A stretch of 64,000 nt of DNA from Yinghuangia soli (GTDB lineage: Bacteria > Actinomycetota > Actinomycetes > Streptomycetales > Streptomycetaceae): positions 21,125 through 85,124 of the forward strand of contig NZ_JAKFHA010000034.1 of the NCBI RefSeq assembly GCF_021502675.1. The letters are read 5' to 3'. Both the position numbers and the translations under genes were made by a program. The notes beneath the pieces were generated by a model that was not told where the DNA came from, ran no database searches, and saw nothing but the letters and a program-made list of their open reading frames with translations. Of the stretch, positions 11,536 through 19,974 are shown piece after piece; positions within the stretch are counted from its first letter, which is position 1; each line of letters begins with the position of its first letter.

Positions 11536-12645
11536 GTGTTCGAAGGACGCATCGCGCAATTCACCGCGCCGAACGAGCCGTTCGAGATCCGTGAGGTGTC
11601 CCTGGCCGACCGCGGCGTGCGCCCCGGCGAGATCCTCGTCAAGGTCACCAGGGCCAACGTCTGCGGCAGTGACCTGCACGCCTGGCACGGGCGCTTCAAC
11701 ACCCGCGGCCTGGGCGGCAAGCTCCCGACCGTCCTCGGCCACGAGATGGTCGGGGTGGTCGCCGGGCTGGGGGAGGGGGCGTCGCGCGACGCCAACGGCG
11801 GGGATCTGGTCGAGGGGACGCGCGTGGTGTTCCCGTACTTCTTCCCGTGCCGCGTGTGCCGTTACTGCGTGTCGGGGCGCAGTGCGAGCTGCGGGCGCAT
11901 GACCATGGCGATGCTTGCCAGTTCGGCGGAACCCCCGTACTACGTCGGCGGATTCGCCGACTACTTCCTGCTGCCGGCCGGAGCGCTGGTCTACACCGTG
12001 CCCGATAGCCTCACGGACGAGGTGGTCAGCGGCGCCAACTGCGCACTCGCCCAGGTCATGCAGGCCTTCGACCGCGCGCAGCTCGGATTCGGCGAGACCG
12101 TGGTCATCCAGGGCGCGGGCGGCCTCGGGCTCTACGCCACCGCGCTGGCCAAGGCGCGTGGAGCCGCGACCGTCGTCGTGGTCGACGCGGTCGCCGAACG
12201 CCTCGAGCTGGCTCGTGAGCTGGGTGCCGACGCGGTCGTGGACATCACTGTCGAGCCCGACGAGCGGGCCCGGGTCAAGCGCGTACACCAACTGACCGGC
12301 GGCGGCGCGGATGTCGCAGTCGAACTCGTCGGTGCGCCGGGCGTCGTCAACGAGGGCATCAAGATGCTCGGCCGCTTCGGCCGCTACCTGAGCGTCGGCA
12401 ACATCGGGCACGGTCAGACGTACGAAGCCGACCCGTCGCGCCTGACGCTGACCAACAAGAGCATCGTCGGAGTCTCCCTCTATGAGCCCGACGCGCTCGG
12501 CAGAAGCCTGGTCTTCCTCGACTCGGTACGCGACAAGCTGCCCAAGCGCTGGCTGGAGAGCACGACCTTCCCGCTCGCGGAGATCAACGAGGCGTTCCGT
12601 GCCGCGGACCGCCGCGAGGTCGTCCGAGCCAGCATCGTCCCGTAG
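11536..12645 (+). CDS. Zinc-dependent alcohol dehydrogenase (MDR superfamily)
   Basis: A 369-residue medium-chain dehydrogenase. Catalytic zinc ligands appear in NVCGSDLHAWHG and GHEMVG; the structural zinc site is the four-cysteine stretch PCRVCRYCVSGRSASC. The Rossmann motif GAGGLGLYA follows near residue 195. It probably oxidises an alcohol, feeding the divergent aldehyde dehydrogenase. GTG 11536 has GGAAGG nine bases upstream; the frame opens earlier at 11422, but that arginine-rich extension looks non-coding and contains the promoter motif. First gene of a tight five-gene operon to 16624. Confidence 0.88.
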   Translation: MFEGRIAQFTAPNEPFEIREVSLADRGVRPGEILVKVTRANVCGSDLHAWHGRFNTRGLGGKLPTVLGHEMVGVVAGLGEGASRDANGGDLVEGTRVVFPYFFPCRVCRYCVSGRSASCGRMTMAMLASSAEPPYYVGGFADYFLLPAGALVYTVPDSLTDEVVSGANCALAQVMQAFDRAQLGFGETVVIQGAGGLGLYATALAKARGAATVVVVDAVAERLELARELGADAVVDITVEPDERARVKRVHQLTGGGADVAVELVGAPGVVNEGIKMLGRFGRYLSVGNIGHGQTYEADPSRLTLTNKSIVGVSLYEPDALGRSLVFLDSVRDKLPKRWLESTTFPLAEINEAFRAADRREVVRASIVP

Positions 12646-12684
12646 AACCGACCCCCACCGTCGTCGGCCAAGCCAGGAGAAGCA

Positions 12685-13482
12685 GTGAGTGACCAGGACA
12701 GCCCCGGGCTCGACTACCGCGTCGCCGACCACATCGCGACGATCACGCTGAACCGCCCCGACCGCAAGAACGCCTTCACGATGGACGTGGTCGACGCCTG
12801 GGCGGCGGCACTTCGTAGCGCCCAGACGGACCCGGACGTACGGGTGGTCGTGGTGACCGGGGCGGGCGACGCGTTCTGCTCCGGGGTGGACCTCGAGGCC
12901 TTCGCGGAGCGCGAGCGTACGCCCTGGGCGGAGAAGAACCTGCTGACCGAGCGCATCCACCAGGTCGCCTTCGCCGCCGAAGCCCTGACCAAGCCCTACC
13001 TCGCCGCGGTGAACGGTGTGGCGGTCGGCGCCGGCATGGACATGGCGCTGATGGCCGACATCCGCATCGCCGCACGGTCCGCGCGGTTCAGCGAGGGCTA
13101 CATCCGCGTCGGTCTCGTCCCGGGGGACGGGGGCTGCTGGTACCTGCCGCGCATCGTGGGGAGCGCGACTGCGCTGCGCCTGCTGTGGACCGGGGATTTC
13201 GTCGGTGCCGACGAGGCCCTGGGGATGGGGCTGGTCAGCGCGGTGCACGACGACGCCGACTTTGCGTCCGGAGTGCACGCGTTCGCGGCGCGTCTCGCCG
13301 CCCAGCCGCCGGTGGCCGTCCAGCTCATCAAGCGCGCGGTCCGCGAGGGCGAACGCCACGACCTGCGCACGGCCTTGGACCTCATCTCCTCCCACCAGGC
13401 GGTCGTCACCTCGACGCAGGACTCCAGGGAAGCGCTCGCCGCGTTCCGGGAGAAGCGTCCCGGCGTCTACACCGGACGATGA
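12685..13482 (+). CDS. Enoyl-CoA hydratase/isomerase (crotonase) family protein
   Basis: A 265-residue crotonase-fold enzyme. The first oxyanion-hole segment is GDAFCSGVDLEAF, and the second, AAVNGVAVGAGMDMALMADIRIA, is typical of the family. The EGYIRVGLVPGDGG region replaces the usual catalytic Glu context, and glutamate versus aspartate chemistry cannot be assigned. It adds water to an enoyl-CoA or cleaves a ring CoA ester. GTG start with AGGAG nearby, 39 bases after ADH; the acyl-CoA dehydrogenase gene starts 7 bases after its stop. Confidence 0.88.
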   Translation: MSDQDSPGLDYRVADHIATITLNRPDRKNAFTMDVVDAWAAALRSAQTDPDVRVVVVTGAGDAFCSGVDLEAFAERERTPWAEKNLLTERIHQVAFAAEALTKPYLAAVNGVAVGAGMDMALMADIRIAARSARFSEGYIRVGLVPGDGGCWYLPRIVGSATALRLLWTGDFVGADEALGMGLVSAVHDDADFASGVHAFAARLAAQPPVAVQLIKRAVREGERHDLRTALDLISSHQAVVTSTQDSREALAAFREKRPGVYTGR

Positions 13483-13489
13483 GGTGCAC

Positions 13490-14611
13490 GTGACGGCCAC
13501 GACGACCCCAGCCGGTTCCGATGCCCTCGATCTCCGGCACCGGGTCCGCGAGTTGACGAACCGGTGGCGGACCGAAGGCCGGTACACGCCGCGCAGCGAC
13601 AACTGGATGCGCGGCTTCGACCCGGATTTCAGCCGCGAACTCGCCGCCCAAGGCCTGATCGGCATCACCTGGCCGCAGGAGTACGGCGGCCGCGGGCTGA
13701 GCCAGGCCGCCCGCTTGGCGGTGAACGAGGAACTGCTGCGCGCGGGCGCACCGGTCGCCGCGCACTGGATCGGCGACCGGCAGATCGGTCCTGCGGTCCT
13801 GCGGCACGGCACGTCCGAGCTCAAGAAGGAGATCCTGCCCGGCATCGCCGCCGCGCAGTATGTCTTCTGCTTGGGCATGAGCGAGCCGGAGGCAGGCTCC
13901 GACCTGGCCGCTGTGCGCACCACGGCGGCGAGCGTCGAGGGCGGCTGGCTTGTCAACGGCCGCAAGGTGTGGACGACGGGTGCGCACAAGGCCACGCACA
14001 CCTATCTCCTGGCCCGCACCGAGCGCACCGACCGCAAGCATGAAGGGCTTTCCGAGTTCATCGTCGACATGGCCACCCCCGGCATCGAGGTGACGCCCAT
14101 CGTCGACCTCGCCGGGGAGCACCACTTCAACGAGATGACGTTCAGCGACGTCTTCGTGCCCGGCCGGCGCCTGCTCGGCACACCCGGCAATGCCTGGCGG
14201 CAGGTGACCGAGCAGCTCTCCTTCGAGCGCGGCGGCCCGGAACGCTTCTTGTCCACGTACCCGTTGTTCGCCCTCGCGCTGGAAGCAGCTCCCAAAGGCG
14301 AGGCCGACGTCGAGCGAGAGATCGGGCGCTTGGTCGCCGACCTCGCGACGCTGCGGCGCCTCGCCCGGAACGTCGCGGCGAGCCTCGACGACGGGGCAGC
14401 GCCGATCGTCGACGCCGCGACCCTGAAGTACCTGGGGAACGCCTTCGAGAACGACGTCGTCGACTTCGCGGGCCGCATCTGCACCCCCGAGCGGCCCGAC
14501 CTGCACGCGGCCTGGGCGCAGGCGCTGCTGGCCTCGCCGGGCTTCACGATCCGCGGCGGCGCCGCCGACGTCCTGCTGTCCATCATCGCCAAACAGGAGA
14601 CCCGGCCGTGA
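13490..14611 (+). CDS. Acyl-CoA dehydrogenase, subunit 1 of an adjacent pair
   Basis: FAD-dependent acyl-CoA dehydrogenase, 373 residues. GITWPQEYGGRGLS, the FAD/substrate loop MSEPEAGSDLA and the C-terminal GGAADVLLSIIAKQ correspond to family landmarks. It overlaps the next, shorter acyl-CoA dehydrogenase by GTGA. Such unequal neighbouring pairs in actinobacteria commonly form alpha2-beta2 enzymes for steroid or other bulky CoA esters; that is family knowledge, not shown here. GTG 13490 is chosen (GAGG 3 bases upstream); GTG 13484 is an alternative. Confidence 0.9.
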   Translation: MTATTTPAGSDALDLRHRVRELTNRWRTEGRYTPRSDNWMRGFDPDFSRELAAQGLIGITWPQEYGGRGLSQAARLAVNEELLRAGAPVAAHWIGDRQIGPAVLRHGTSELKKEILPGIAAAQYVFCLGMSEPEAGSDLAAVRTTAASVEGGWLVNGRKVWTTGAHKATHTYLLARTERTDRKHEGLSEFIVDMATPGIEVTPIVDLAGEHHFNEMTFSDVFVPGRRLLGTPGNAWRQVTEQLSFERGGPERFLSTYPLFALALEAAPKGEADVEREIGRLVADLATLRRLARNVAASLDDGAAPIVDAATLKYLGNAFENDVVDFAGRICTPERPDLHAAWAQALLASPGFTIRGGAADVLLSIIAKQETRP

Positions 14612-15615
14612 GCGAGCATGCCGAGGAACTGCGGGCGCTCGTCGCCGACATCGCCGGCGCGATTCCGGTCGCCGAACGGTCGTCCGACGCCATGTGGCAG
14701 AAGCTGGTCGACGCCGGCCTCTCCTTGGTCGGCGTCGACGAAGCCCGGGGCGGGTCGGGCGGGACGTACGAAGACCTCCTTATCGTCGTGTGCGCGCTGG
14801 GCGAGCAGGCGGCAGGGGCGCCCCTGGCAGAGAACGCTTTGGCGTCATGGGTGCTCGCCGGCGACCGAACTGTGGGTGACCAGCTGGCGATCGCCTTCGG
14901 GGTGGACGCCGTCTACGAGGACGAGATGTCGGTGGTCCGCATCCCGCAGGTCCCGTGGCTGCGCCAGGCACGCGGCGTGGTGGTGTACGACCGGACGGGC
15001 ACGGCCTCGTACGTCGACGTCGAGGCACCGGGCGTCGAGATCCACGAAGGAGTCAACCTCGCCGGCGAGCCGCGCGACGACCTCATCCTGCGCGGGACCG
15101 CGGCTCCTGGCCTGGCGAACGCTCCCGACATGGCCGAAGCCCAGGCCCGGTTCGCCCTGCTGCGCGCGGCCGCCGTGGCCGGCGCCGCAACCGGTGTGTA
15201 CGCCCTCACCCGCGGCTACGTCATGCAACGCGAGCAGTTCGGCAAACCCCTCGCCCGGATCCCGGCAGTGGCGGCCGCGCTTGCCGCCATGCGCGTCGCG
15301 ACCGTGCGCCTGGACGCCTCGATCGAACGGGCCGTCGGCCACCTGGCCCGGTCCGGCGGCACCTCACCGACGTTCCGTGCCGCCGTGGTCGCCGCCGGGA
15401 TCACCACCGCGGATACCGCAGCCGTCTGCGCCCGGCACGCCCACCAGCTCCACGGCGCCATGGGCGTCACCGCCGAATACCCCCTGCACCACTACACCAA
15501 GCGGCTTTGGTCCTGGCCGGGTGAAGTAGGACCGGAAGCGGGCAGCGCGCGGTACCTCGGGAAGCTCGCACTCGCCGGCGGCGAAGCGGCCGTCTGGGAC
15601 GAACTGACCTGCTGA
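14608..15615 (+). CDS. Acyl-CoA dehydrogenase, subunit 2 of an adjacent pair
   Basis: 335 residues, shorter than a typical acyl-CoA dehydrogenase. The C-terminal helical domain is clear: the GVYALTRGYVMQREQFGKP segment and HQLHGAMGVTAEYPLHHYTKR. The middle beta domain is reduced and the canonical MSEPxAGSD loop is absent, as is usual for the beta partner of heterotetrameric enzymes. It starts inside the stop of the previous gene (GTGA), so equimolar production is likely. The LLM oxidoreductase gene follows after 28 bases. Confidence 0.85.
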   Translation: MSEHAEELRALVADIAGAIPVAERSSDAMWQKLVDAGLSLVGVDEARGGSGGTYEDLLIVVCALGEQAAGAPLAENALASWVLAGDRTVGDQLAIAFGVDAVYEDEMSVVRIPQVPWLRQARGVVVYDRTGTASYVDVEAPGVEIHEGVNLAGEPRDDLILRGTAAPGLANAPDMAEAQARFALLRAAAVAGAATGVYALTRGYVMQREQFGKPLARIPAVAAALAAMRVATVRLDASIERAVGHLARSGGTSPTFRAAVVAAGITTADTAAVCARHAHQLHGAMGVTAEYPLHHYTKRLWSWPGEVGPEAGSARYLGKLALAGGEAAVWDELTC

Positions 15616-15643
15616 ACCGGCCTAGGAAGGCAGCACGAAAACC

Positions 15644-16624
15644 ATGGACCACCCGCCGCAGCGCTACGGCATGACGCTGCCGTTCTCCGCCCCACTGGCC
15701 GACCACCCGCGCATCGCACGGGACCTGGCTGCCGCCGGCTACACCGACATCTGGAGCTGCGAGGTCGACGGCCTGGACGGGTTCACCCCGCTGACGCTGG
15801 CCGCGACCGGCGCCCCGGACGCCCACCTCGGCACCGCCATCGTCTCGCCCTTCACCCGCGGCCCGGCCGTGCTGGCCATGACGGCCGCTGCTCTCGCCGA
15901 ACTCGCTCCAGGACGCTTTCACTTGGGTATCGGGTCGGCGTCGCGGCCCATCGTCCACAATTGGAACGCGACGGCCTTCGAGCTCCCTTACGAACGTGTA
16001 CGCGACACCGTCAGGTTCCTCCGCAGCGCACTCGCGGGCGAACGGGTCGCCGAGCAGTACGAGACCTTCGCGATCGACGGCTTCCGCCTCGCCCGCCCAC
16101 CGCAGACGCCCCCGCCGATCTACCTTGCCGCGCTGCGCGAGGGCATGCTGCGCCTGGCCGGCCGCGAGGCCGACGGGGTCATCCTGAACTGGCTCTCCGC
16201 CGACGACGTCAAGAAGGTCGTGCCCTACGTGCACGAGGGCGGTTCCGGCAAGGAGGTGGTCGGCCGCATTTTCGTCTGCCCGACGGACGACGCGGACGCG
16301 GCCCGCACTGTATGCCGGCGCATGATCACCTCGTACCTCAACGTCCCCGGCTACGCGAACTATCAGCGCTGGTTGGGCCGGAGCGAGCAGCTGCAGCCCA
16401 TGTGGGACGCCTGGGCTGCCGGCGATCGGAGGCGCGCGTTGGCCGCGGTGCCCGACGAGGTGGTCGACGACCTGATCGTCCACGGCTCCCCGGAGGAGTG
16501 CCGCGCTGCAATCCGGCGCTACGTCGACAACGGTGTCACCGTGCCCGTGGTCATGTTCGTCGACCCGGGCCTCGGCACCGACCCGCTGGACGACGCTTTG
16601 GCGCTCGCCCCGACCCGCGGCTGA
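15644..16624 (+). CDS. LLM-class F420-dependent oxidoreductase
   Basis: A 326-residue luciferase-like monooxygenase-fold protein of the F420-using branch. The N-terminus RYGMTLPFSAPLADHPRIAR, the FTPLTLAATGAP segment and GRFHLGIGSAS are typical of the family. Predicted to move hydride between F420H2 and an alkene, imine or carbonyl of the pathway substrate; FMN use cannot be excluded. Last gene of the 11536-16624 operon, followed by a hairpin and a convergent gene. Confidence 0.85.
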   Translation: MDHPPQRYGMTLPFSAPLADHPRIARDLAAAGYTDIWSCEVDGLDGFTPLTLAATGAPDAHLGTAIVSPFTRGPAVLAMTAAALAELAPGRFHLGIGSASRPIVHNWNATAFELPYERVRDTVRFLRSALAGERVAEQYETFAIDGFRLARPPQTPPPIYLAALREGMLRLAGREADGVILNWLSADDVKKVVPYVHEGGSGKEVVGRIFVCPTDDADAARTVCRRMITSYLNVPGYANYQRWLGRSEQLQPMWDAWAAGDRRRALAAVPDEVVDDLIVHGSPEECRAAIRRYVDNGVTVPVVMFVDPGLGTDPLDDALALAPTRG

Positions 16625-16638
16625 GGCACCCGAGCCGA

Positions 16639-16680
16639 CCTGGTGCCGGCGACGGAACAGGGCCGACGCCGGGCGCCAGG
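16639..16680. terminator. Imperfect hairpin between convergent genes
   Basis: CCTGGTGCCGGCG and CGCCGGGCGCCAGG pair with one bulge and a G-T pair across a short loop, in the 56-base gap between two convergent stops. Probably a shared terminator. Confidence 0.5.
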
Positions 16681-17535
16681 TCACCCAAGCGCGACGGGTC
16701 CCGTTGTCCGATCCGCTCTCCGTGCCGCGGCCGACTCCCACGCAGCGCGCGTGGACAGGAGCGTGGCCGCCGCGAAGTCGTCGAGCGGGGCTTGGCGCCA
16801 CGCGTCGGAGAGGAGTTCGACACTGACGACGCCGTCGTAGCCCTTCCCGACCAGGGCGTCGCAGAATCCGGCGAGGTCCAAGACCCCTTCGCCAGGCAGG
16901 ACCCGCCGGCCCATCGACTCGGCGTGCAGGTCCGCCGAGACCATCTCCGGCGCGTCGGCGAACTGGACGAACCCGATCCGGTCCACGGGGAGTTCCGACA
17001 AGTCTCGCCAGGTGCTCGGGCCGCGGAAGAAGTGCCAGCTCTCCACCACCAGCCGGAATGCGGCAGGGTCGGCCGGCGCGGCCAGCTCCGCCAGGCGCAG
17101 GGCCTCCCCGATGGAGTCGATGTCGCGGGTCGGCAGGAACTCCAGCGCGAAGCCCAGGCCGGCGTCGTCCAGTGCCTCCACACAGCGCCGGGTGTTGGCG
17201 GCCACCGCTTCGGCCGGTCCGGTCGCGACCGCGAGGATTTGCTGCGCGCCGAGGATCGGCGCCAGGCGCAGTACGTTGGCGAGACTTCGCGCAGTCGCGT
17301 CGGCGTCTGCGCCGATGGACAGGGAGACGAGTTCGTAGCAGGGCAGACCGGCGTCGCCGAGCAGCTCGGCCAGTTCCTCGGGCGGCAGCCCTTGGCGCTC
17401 GTGCGCCAGGACGGACATCACGTCGAGGCCGATGTGGTCGTATCCGGCGCGCGCCGCGGCACGGATCTGCTGGGGCAGGGTCGGCGGCAGGCCGTAGTAC
17501 GTCGAGTGGTTGAACGCGTTGAAGCTGTACCTCAT
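16681..17535 (-). CDS. Sugar phosphate isomerase/epimerase-like TIM barrel
   Basis: A 284-residue protein of the xylose-isomerase-like TIM barrel family (AP endonuclease 2 superfamily), which includes inosose dehydratases, IolE/IolI, hydroxypyruvate isomerases and bacterial sugar 3-epimerases. The start YSFNAFNHSTYYG and the acidic metal-site positions in FALEFLPTRD, LVVESWHFFRG and VVSVELLSD fit. Members act on sugars, inositols or, in glycoside catabolism, 3-keto-glycosides. Placed between the beta-oxidation operon and a GMC oxidoreductase remnant, a role in sugar-ring or glycoside processing is plausible but inferred. Confidence 0.8.
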   Translation of the reverse strand: MRYSFNAFNHSTYYGLPPTLPQQIRAAARAGYDHIGLDVMSVLAHERQGLPPEELAELLGDAGLPCYELVSLSIGADADATARSLANVLRLAPILGAQQILAVATGPAEAVAANTRRCVEALDDAGLGFALEFLPTRDIDSIGEALRLAELAAPADPAAFRLVVESWHFFRGPSTWRDLSELPVDRIGFVQFADAPEMVSADLHAESMGRRVLPGEGVLDLAGFCDALVGKGYDGVVSVELLSDAWRQAPLDDFAAATLLSTRAAWESAAARRADRTTGPVALG

Positions 17536-17670
17536 CGGCGGTCGGCACCATCCTGCCTGGTCGTGGGCATGCGGAACTCCGTCGTCGAAGGGGGCGACGC
17601 CTCGCGGGCCGACCCGCGCATGCCCTGCTTGTCACGGCACTGCTCGGCGCAGCGCACGCTCAGCTTGTTT

Positions 17671-17692
17671 GGCTATCTTAGCCATGATAGCC
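17671..17692. promoter_or_regulatory. Operator candidate with GCTAWCTTAGC core
   Basis: GGCTATC (17671) and GATAGCC (17686) form an inverted repeat around TTAGCCAT. Its GCTATCTTAGC core (17672-17682) matches GCTAACTTAGC at 19939 in 10 of 11 positions. It sits in the divergent region between the TIM-barrel gene and the GMC remnant; the rest of that 257-base gap shows no gene. Confidence 0.6.
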
Positions 17693-17792
17693 ATGAAAGA
17701 GCTGAGGGTCTTGTCGGGTGGGGGAGCAGTGCGGTTCTTGATCCGCCGTCGAACCGACCGAGATCGCGACCGCAAACCTTGGAGGAGCAGAT

Positions 17793-18994
17793 ATGGGCGT
17801 GCGCAGTGTGGCTTCGGCCGATGTGGTGATGGTCGGGGCGGGCTCCGCCGGGTGCGTCCTGGCAGCGCGGCTCTCGGAGGACCCGGAGCGTACGGTGCTG
17901 CTGCTCGAAGCCGGACCCGACCATCGCGAGGTCGACCTGCCCGAGGAGCTGCGGACGTTGTCGCGGCCGGTGGCGTGGCCGTACAACTGGGGCGACCGCG
18001 TGGCGTCGACGGGCGGCCGCGAGCTGAACTACGCGCGCGGGCGCGGTGTCGGCGGCTCTTCGGCGACCAATGGGGCGGTGGCGTTGCGGCCCGAGCCAGA
18101 GGACTTCGATGCGTGGCCGCGCGAGCTGGGGTGGGATCGCATGCTCGCCTACCTCAACCGCGTCGAGAACGACCTGGACTTCGGTGCCGAGGCGTACCAC
18201 GGCGACGCCGGGCCCATCCCTATCGTCCGGCACCCGGAGGCCGACTGGACATCACTGCAACGCGGATTCGTCGACGGCTGCGTAGCCGCCGGGCTGGAGT
18301 TCTGCGCCGACCACAGCCGCCCCGGATCGACGGGAGTCGGGGCGATTCCGATGAACCGCCGTGGAAGCGGGCGGGTTTCGAACGCCATTGCCTACTTGGA
18401 GGCGGCGCGCGACAGAGCGAACGTGACCATATGGGCGACTGCCATGTCGAGCGCCGCTCGCCCGTGCCACCGCGCCGGGCTCGATTCGTCACCACGACCT
18501 CCAGCTGACCCCGGTCGCCCGGCGCAACCCGGACGGGACGCGGGAGATCGAGATCAGCGTGGCACTGCAACTGCCGACCGGCGCAGGCAGCATCGCGCCG
18601 ACCGGCGGGCGAGTGGGCGACCCGGCACGCATCGACTGGCCGTTCGCCGCCGAACCTGACAACCTGGCCCGGCTGCGGGACGGCTGGCGATTGGCCGCCC
18701 GCGTCGTCGCGGCATCAGGACTCGCCCTCGACGGCGCGGCGCCGCGCAGGCGACGCCGTACTCGACCGGCTCATCGCCGAGGGCCACTACGCCTTCTATC
18801 ACGGCGTCGGCACCTGCCGGATCGGCGACGACCCGGCGACATCCGTGGTCGACGCCGACATGCGGGTGCACGGCCTCGACGGGCTCCGCATCATCGACGC
18901 ATCCGTCGTGCCGACCGTCCCCAGGGCCAAGACGCACCTCCTGGTGACCGCGCTCGCAGAACTCGGCGCGGAACTGGTGGCCGCGCGCGGTTGA
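17793..18994 (+). pseudogene. Decayed GMC-family oxidoreductase (frameshifts plus internal deletion)
   Basis: The first frame reads a good GMC flavoprotein N-terminus: ADVVMVGAGSAGCVLAARL for FAD, the GRGVGGSSATNGAV signature and SNAIAYLEAARDRANVTI. Near 18430 the frame breaks; GDCHVERR continues in another frame. About 120-170 residues that should follow are missing, and HDLQLTPVARRNPDG resumes near 18495. Another break near 18745 precedes the C-terminal flavin/substrate part YHGVGTCRIGDDPAT and IDASVVPTVPRAKTHLLVTALAE, ending at 18994. The family normally spans about 520 residues. The intact enzyme would have oxidised an alcohol, possibly a sugar or glycoside. Confidence 0.85.
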
Positions 18995-19019
18995 GCACCC
19001 GGCGTCCAGCCGGTGCCGA

Positions 19020-19805
19020 TCAGCTCTCCGGGAGGGACTGGACCGCGACGCCGGGCCGCTCCTGAAGCGGGTGCGACTGCGCGAACTCGACGTGGCGGCG
19101 CGCCAGTCCGTGCGCGCCGTCCACGTCCCCGGCCGCGATCAGCTCGATGAGGTCGTGGTGCACCTCGAGGCCGCCCGCGATGCGCTCGGTGAAGTCCGAG
19201 CCCTCGGGCACCTCGTCGACCCAGTGCCGCTCGTGCGCGGACCACAGCGTCTCCGCGGTCCCCAGCAGGAGCTGCATCGTGGTGTTCCCGCAGAGCTGGA
19301 CCAGGCCCTCGTGGAAGTCGCGGCACGCGCGGACGAACGCGGGAAGGTCGTCGACCAGTCCGACACAGCGCTCGTGCAGCTCGCGCAGCCGCGGCACAAC
19401 CTCCGTGTCCCGGTCTTCACGGGCCGCGCACAGGCCGGCGCAGGTCGGCTCCAGGTTCCGGACCGCCGCGGCCAGGTCGTCGAGCGGCACACGCCGGCTG
19501 CGCAGGACGAGACCGAAGGTCCGGGCGGCATCGGTCTCGCTCGGCAGGCGCACGGCCAGGCCGCCGGTGTTGCCCCGGCGTACCGTCACCAGGCCTTCCG
19601 TCTCCAGGATGCGGATCGCCTGGCGGAGCGTGGTCGTGCCGACCTGGTACTCCTCCTGCAGGTCGCTCTGCTTGGGCAGCAGGTCGCCGTCGCGCATGCC
19701 GCCGTCGAGCACGCGGTCGCGCAGCACATCCGCCAACTCCTCCGCGACGCTCACGCCGCGGACGGGGCCGCCGAATCGGGGGGAGCGGGGCGCGGCGACG
19801 TCCAA
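19020..19805 (-). CDS. GntR-family regulator, FadR/FCD subfamily
   Basis: Winged helix (LQEEYQVGTTTLRQAIRILETEGLVTVRRG) followed by an all-helical FCD ligand domain with the metal-site pattern ACRDFHEGL, HHDLIELIAAGDVDGAH and RRHVEF. FCD regulators sense carboxylic acids or acyl-CoAs and usually repress neighbouring catabolic genes. TTG 19805 is preferred because AAGGAAGGA lies 8 bases upstream; ATG 19829 is the alternative but has no ribosome site. Divergent from the amidohydrolase at 19975, with strong overlapping palindromes between. Confidence 0.85.
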   Translation of the reverse strand: MDVAAPRSPRFGGPVRGVSVAEELADVLRDRVLDGGMRDGDLLPKQSDLQEEYQVGTTTLRQAIRILETEGLVTVRRGNTGGLAVRLPSETDAARTFGLVLRSRRVPLDDLAAAVRNLEPTCAGLCAAREDRDTEVVPRLRELHERCVGLVDDLPAFVRACRDFHEGLVQLCGNTTMQLLLGTAETLWSAHERHWVDEVPEGSDFTERIAGGLEVHHDLIELIAAGDVDGAHGLARRHVEFAQSHPLQERPGVAVQSLPES

Positions 19806-19921
19806 GACGGCGTTCCTTCCTTGTCGCATACGGCTGCGGGGCGGCCCGGGGCCCTGCCCGGCCGTGGCCCCATCGTACGGAGCGCCGTGACACCGGGCAC
19901 ACACCGGCACGACTCCATTGT

Positions 19922-19949
19922 CTAACTTAGCTAAGTTAGCTAACTTAGC
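19922..19949. promoter_or_regulatory. Overlapping perfect palindromes, GntR operator candidate
   Basis: CTAACTTAGCTAAGTTAG (19922-19939) is an 18-bp perfect palindrome. It overlaps a 20-bp perfect palindrome at 19930-19949 built from the same CTAACTTAG unit, so three unit copies alternate in orientation. It ends 25 bases before the amidohydrolase start and lies upstream of the GntR gene. Confidence 0.8.
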
Positions 19950-19974
19950 GCCCATACAAACAACGGGAGGACCC

